DNA from: GCA-2862585 sp965661345
GTDB lineage: Bacteria > Bacteroidota > Bacteroidia > Flavobacteriales > UBA7312
Assembly: GCA_965661345.1 (NCBI GenBank)
Contig: CBFIDK010000010.1
Coordinates: 1 to 55,324, forward strand
Reading direction: 5' to 3'
DNA length: 55,324 nucleotides
Made by a program: the position numbers and the translations under genes. Positions 53,028 through 55,324 of this stretch are shown in pieces; position 1 is the stretch's first letter, and each line of letters opens with the position of its first letter. The notes beneath the pieces are model-generated. The model was not told the DNA's origin and ran no database searches. It saw only the letters and a list, made by a program, of their open reading frames with translations.

Positions 53028-54392
53028 ATGAAAAAGTTACACCTTTTTATCACTAAGTCCTTCATAGGCCCTTTTATTTTCACTTTTTTATTGGCTATTT
53101 TTTTACTGTTGATGCAATTCCTATGGAAGTACATTGACGACTTGGTTGGAAAAGGTCTAGAAATGGTGGTTATTGCCAAACTACTGTTTTATGCTGCCGC
53201 CCGATTTGTTCCAATGGCCTTGCCCATATCGGTTTTGTTGTCTTCCATCATGACCTTTGGTAATATTGCTGAAAAAAGTGAACTTATGGCTATAAAGTCT
53301 GCTGGAATATCCCTCAGAAAATGCATGACTCCCCTATTAATTCTTGTAATTGTTATCACGTCTTTTTCGTTTTTATTTTCAAACTACTATATGCCTTATG
53401 CCAACCTCAAAGCTGGCTCATTGCTATACGACATCAGGAAACAAAAACCTGCCCTAAACATCAAAGAAGGAATATTTTACAATGAACTGAGTGGCTACAG
53501 CATAAAGATTGACAAGAAATTAGAAAACGGTACTGACTTGGAAGGGATAATGATTTACGATCATAATTCTGAAAAAGGGAACGATAAGGTTATAATAGCA
53601 GAAAAAGGCAAAATGTATCTTGCTGAAAACGAACAATACTTTGTTATCGCCTTAGAAAATGGGTACAGTTACAATGAACTGGATTTAAAAAAGGACAACA
53701 AACCCTTTCAAAGAGCTTCATTCAAAGAAGATATTTTGCGCTTTGATTTATCCGATTTTGGAATGAAACGCAGCAGTGAAGATTTATACCGCAACCATTA
53801 CGCCATGATGAACAATCGGCAGCTTCTTAACGCTATTGACTCTATTGATTACAAAATGAATTTAAAAACAAGCGCTTTCAGTTATCAAATTAATCAGAAA
53901 AATGAGGTCGATTTTGAATCCATTGTTGTTGGCTATAAATCGAAACTGGTCAATTCACCAAAGTACACTACAAAGGTGTATTCTAACGCTATCAGCTCAG
54001 TAAAATACCTTCAATCTCTACTGACAAGTCACATGAAAGACAAACGCTTTTCTAAAGAGATTTCCATAAAACATAAAATAGAATGGCACAGAAAGTTAAC
54101 ACTGGCCATTGCTTGTATTATTTTCTTCTTTATTGGCGCTCCACTTGGAGCTATTATAAGAAAAGGCGGCTTTGGAATGCCCGTTATAATTTCTGTTGGA
54201 TTTTTTATCACTTACCATATCATTTCAGTAACCTCTGAAAAGATGGTTAAGGAGGCTGAAATAGCCGTTTTACAAGGAATGTGGTCAGCTAACTTAATAT
54301 TGCTTCCAATTGGCATATACCTCATTTATAAAGCAAACTCAGACTCACCCTTATTCTCTATCCCTAAATTTAGATTTTTAAAAAGGAGTTAG
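53028..54392 (+). CDS. LptF/LptG-family (YjgP/YjgQ) permease
   Basis: This 454-residue inner-membrane protein is of the lipopolysaccharide export ABC transporter (LptB2FG). Helices lie at the N-terminus (about 14-33, FIFTFLLAIFLLLMQFL; 56-80; about 100-120) and at the C-terminus (about 358-440), enclosing a periplasmic beta-jellyroll domain (about 135-340; LNIKEGIFYNELSGYSIKI). ALPISVLLSSIMTFG and ELMAIKSAGISL are the coupling-helix region. Bacteroidota usually have two such genes; only one is here, so F or G is not assigned. Its stop overlaps the convergent ettA by four bases. Confidence 0.91.
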   Translation: MKKLHLFITKSFIGPFIFTFLLAIFLLLMQFLWKYIDDLVGKGLEMVVIAKLLFYAAARFVPMALPISVLLSSIMTFGNIAEKSELMAIKSAGISLRKCMTPLLILVIVITSFSFLFSNYYMPYANLKAGSLLYDIRKQKPALNIKEGIFYNELSGYSIKIDKKLENGTDLEGIMIYDHNSEKGNDKVIIAEKGKMYLAENEQYFVIALENGYSYNELDLKKDNKPFQRASFKEDILRFDLSDFGMKRSSEDLYRNHYAMMNNRQLLNAIDSIDYKMNLKTSAFSYQINQKNEVDFESIVVGYKSKLVNSPKYTTKVYSNAISSVKYLQSLLTSHMKDKRFSKEISIKHKIEWHRKLTLAIACIIFFFIGAPLGAIIRKGGFGMPVIISVGFFITYHIISVTSEKMVKEAEIAVLQGMWSANLILLPIGIYLIYKANSDSPLFSIPKFRFLKRS

Positions 54393-55324
54393 CGAACCAG
54401 TTTTTTATACCTGATTCTGGTTGGCCCAACATCACCCAATCGTTTTTTACGATTCTCTTCGTAATCGGAATAACCACCTTCAAAGAAATACACTTGAGAA
54501 TTGCCTTCAAAAGCCAAAATGTGTGTACATACTCTATCTAAGAACCAACGGTCGTGAGATATAATTACGGCACATCCACCAAAGTTTTCCAAACCTTCCT
54601 CTAAAGCTCTTAACGTATTGACATCAAGGTCGTTAGTAGGCTCATCCAATAGCAATACATTACCTTCTTCACGTAGCGTCATGGCAAGGTGCAAACGGTT
54701 TCGCTCACCACCCGAAAGTACGCCTACCTTTTTATTTTGGTCAGAACCTTGGAAATTAAATTTAGCCACATACGAACGGGAATTTATTTTTTTACCCGCT
54801 ACCTCTAACAATTCATTTCCTCCAGTAACTTGTTCCCAAATGGTTTTTTCAGGATCTATGTCAGCATGCTGCTGATCTACATAAGATGCTTTAACCGTTT
54901 CTCCTATTGAAAACGAACCTGAATCGGCTTCTTCTTTTCCCATAATCATTCGGAATAAGGTTGTTTTACCTGCGCCATTCGGCCCAACAATACCCACTAT
55001 ACCAGCAGGCGGTAGTTTGAAATTTAAATCTTCATACAACAACTTATCGCCAAAGGCTTTGGAAACAGAAGTGGCTTCAATAACATTAGTCCCTAATCGA
55101 GGACCAGCAGGGATATACAATTCTATTTTTTCTTCTTGCTGTTTGTTTTCATCGCTAAGAAGTTTATCGTAATTATTCAAACGCGCTTTGGATTTTGACT
55201 GTCGTCCTTTTGGACTCATCCTTACCCATTCTAGCTCTCTTTCGAGAGTCTTTCTTCGTTTGCTAGCTTGTTTTTCTTCTTGTGCTAAGCGCTTAGATTT
55301 TTGATCCAACCATGAAGAATAATT
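54389..55324 (-). CDS. ettA: EttA ABC-F translation factor, 5' end outside window
   Basis: The last 311 codons of an ABC-F ATPase run to the window edge. The visible part starts inside the linker with NYSSWLDQK, then RELEWVRMSPKGRQSKSKARL (the P-site tRNA motif region, quoted in part). The second ATPase has Walker A GPNGAGKTT, signature LSGGERNR, Walker B LLLDEPTNDLD and SHDRWFLDR. The C-terminus ends RYKKLVR without a coiled coil, as in EttA, which gates the ribosome according to energy state. Full EttA is about 560 residues, so about 250 N-terminal residues are missing. Apparent internal starts near 55309 are not real starts, because the frame is open through the edge. Confidence 0.94.
   Translation of the reverse strand, partial: NYSSWLDQKSKRLAQEEKQASKRRKTLERELEWVRMSPKGRQSKSKARLNNYDKLLSDENKQQEEKIELYIPAGPRLGTNVIEATSVSKAFGDKLLYEDLNFKLPPAGIVGIVGPNGAGKTTLFRMIMGKEEADSGSFSIGETVKASYVDQQHADIDPEKTIWEQVTGGNELLEVAGKKINSRSYVAKFNFQGSDQNKKVGVLSGGERNRLHLAMTLREEGNVLLLDEPTNDLDVNTLRALEEGLENFGGCAVIISHDRWFLDRVCTHILAFEGNSQVYFFEGGYSDYEENRKKRLGDVGPTRIRYKKLVR

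Noticed and set aside
1..55324. CRISPR arrays, toxin-antitoxin pairs, phage or defence genes, integrases and tRNAs
   Set aside because: Searched by eye on both strands; no repeat-spacer arrays, transposases, integrases, tRNA cloverleaf motifs or known defence families were found. The window is core genome.

Overview
The window is a compact, AT-rich chromosomal segment from a member of the Bacteroidota, most likely a marine Flavobacteriales-type organism. Four things point there. Lineage-typical families are present: a PorD/DUF4835 type IX secretion protein, the short Bacteroidota RNA polymerase omega, DUF2279, a DUF6913-like protein and an OmpA-like protein. Several gene orders are familiar from flavobacteria: bamD-rpoZ-coaBC-porD-recN and rsh-fur-purA. 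Genes show almost no Shine-Dalgarno sequences. The Bacteroidota -7 promoter motif TAnnTTTG recurs ahead of many genes. No tRNA, rRNA, CRISPR array, insertion sequence, prophage or recognisable defence island was seen. The content is overwhelmingly housekeeping.

Layout. 1-5118 (minus): fah, a bifunctional RelA/SpoT homologue, a Fur-family regulator and purA (3' end outside the window). 5207-6575 (plus): DUF2279 protein and an Smr-domain protein. 6626-10200 (minus): OmpA-like protein, a thioredoxin-fold lipid/thiol-type oxidoreductase and an EamA transporter. 10240-11715 (plus): yaaA, then about 500 bases without an intact gene that hold the apparent debris of a secreted-protein gene, then a 66-residue conserved small protein. 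11845-18409 (plus): DEAD-box helicase with DbpA-type RNA-binding domain, typA/bipA, a BaiN/HI0933-type flavoprotein and an Uup-type ABC-F ATPase. 18472-21840: class-V aminotransferase, a small membrane protein, a Crp-family regulator and an M48 lipoprotein protease. 21964-28492 (minus): TPR protein, M16 peptidase and gyrA, divergent from clpC (28673-31234).

31286-37069 (minus) is the bamD-rpoZ-coaBC-porD-recN-fabI block, linking envelope assembly, transcription, coenzyme A synthesis, type IX secretion, DNA repair and fatty acid synthesis. recN there carries an in-frame TAG at codon 230. 37205-38446 (plus) is a serine-palmitoyltransferase-like enzyme that runs tail to tail into dapA, followed on the minus strand by a DUF6913-like gene, ligA and prmC. 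42742-46122 (plus): ribD, an EamA transporter, a YigZ/IMPACT protein and an M42-like peptidase, all with start/stop overlaps. 46088-48097 (minus): aquaporin, 4HBT thioesterase and SPFH protein. 48223-54392 (plus): two separated halves of a UshA-type 5'-nucleotidase in reversed order, dnaA, a low-molecular-weight phosphatase, an RsmI-like methyltransferase, a START-like protein and an LptF/G permease. The right edge cuts through ettA.

I did not find a convincing undescribed system. The observations most worth a second look are the interrupted recN, the set of TAnnTTTG motifs lying 4-5 bases before start codons (suggesting leaderless mRNAs, including a back-to-back prmC/ribD pair), the permuted and separately exported nucleotidase halves, and the gene remnant near 11.1-11.2 kb.
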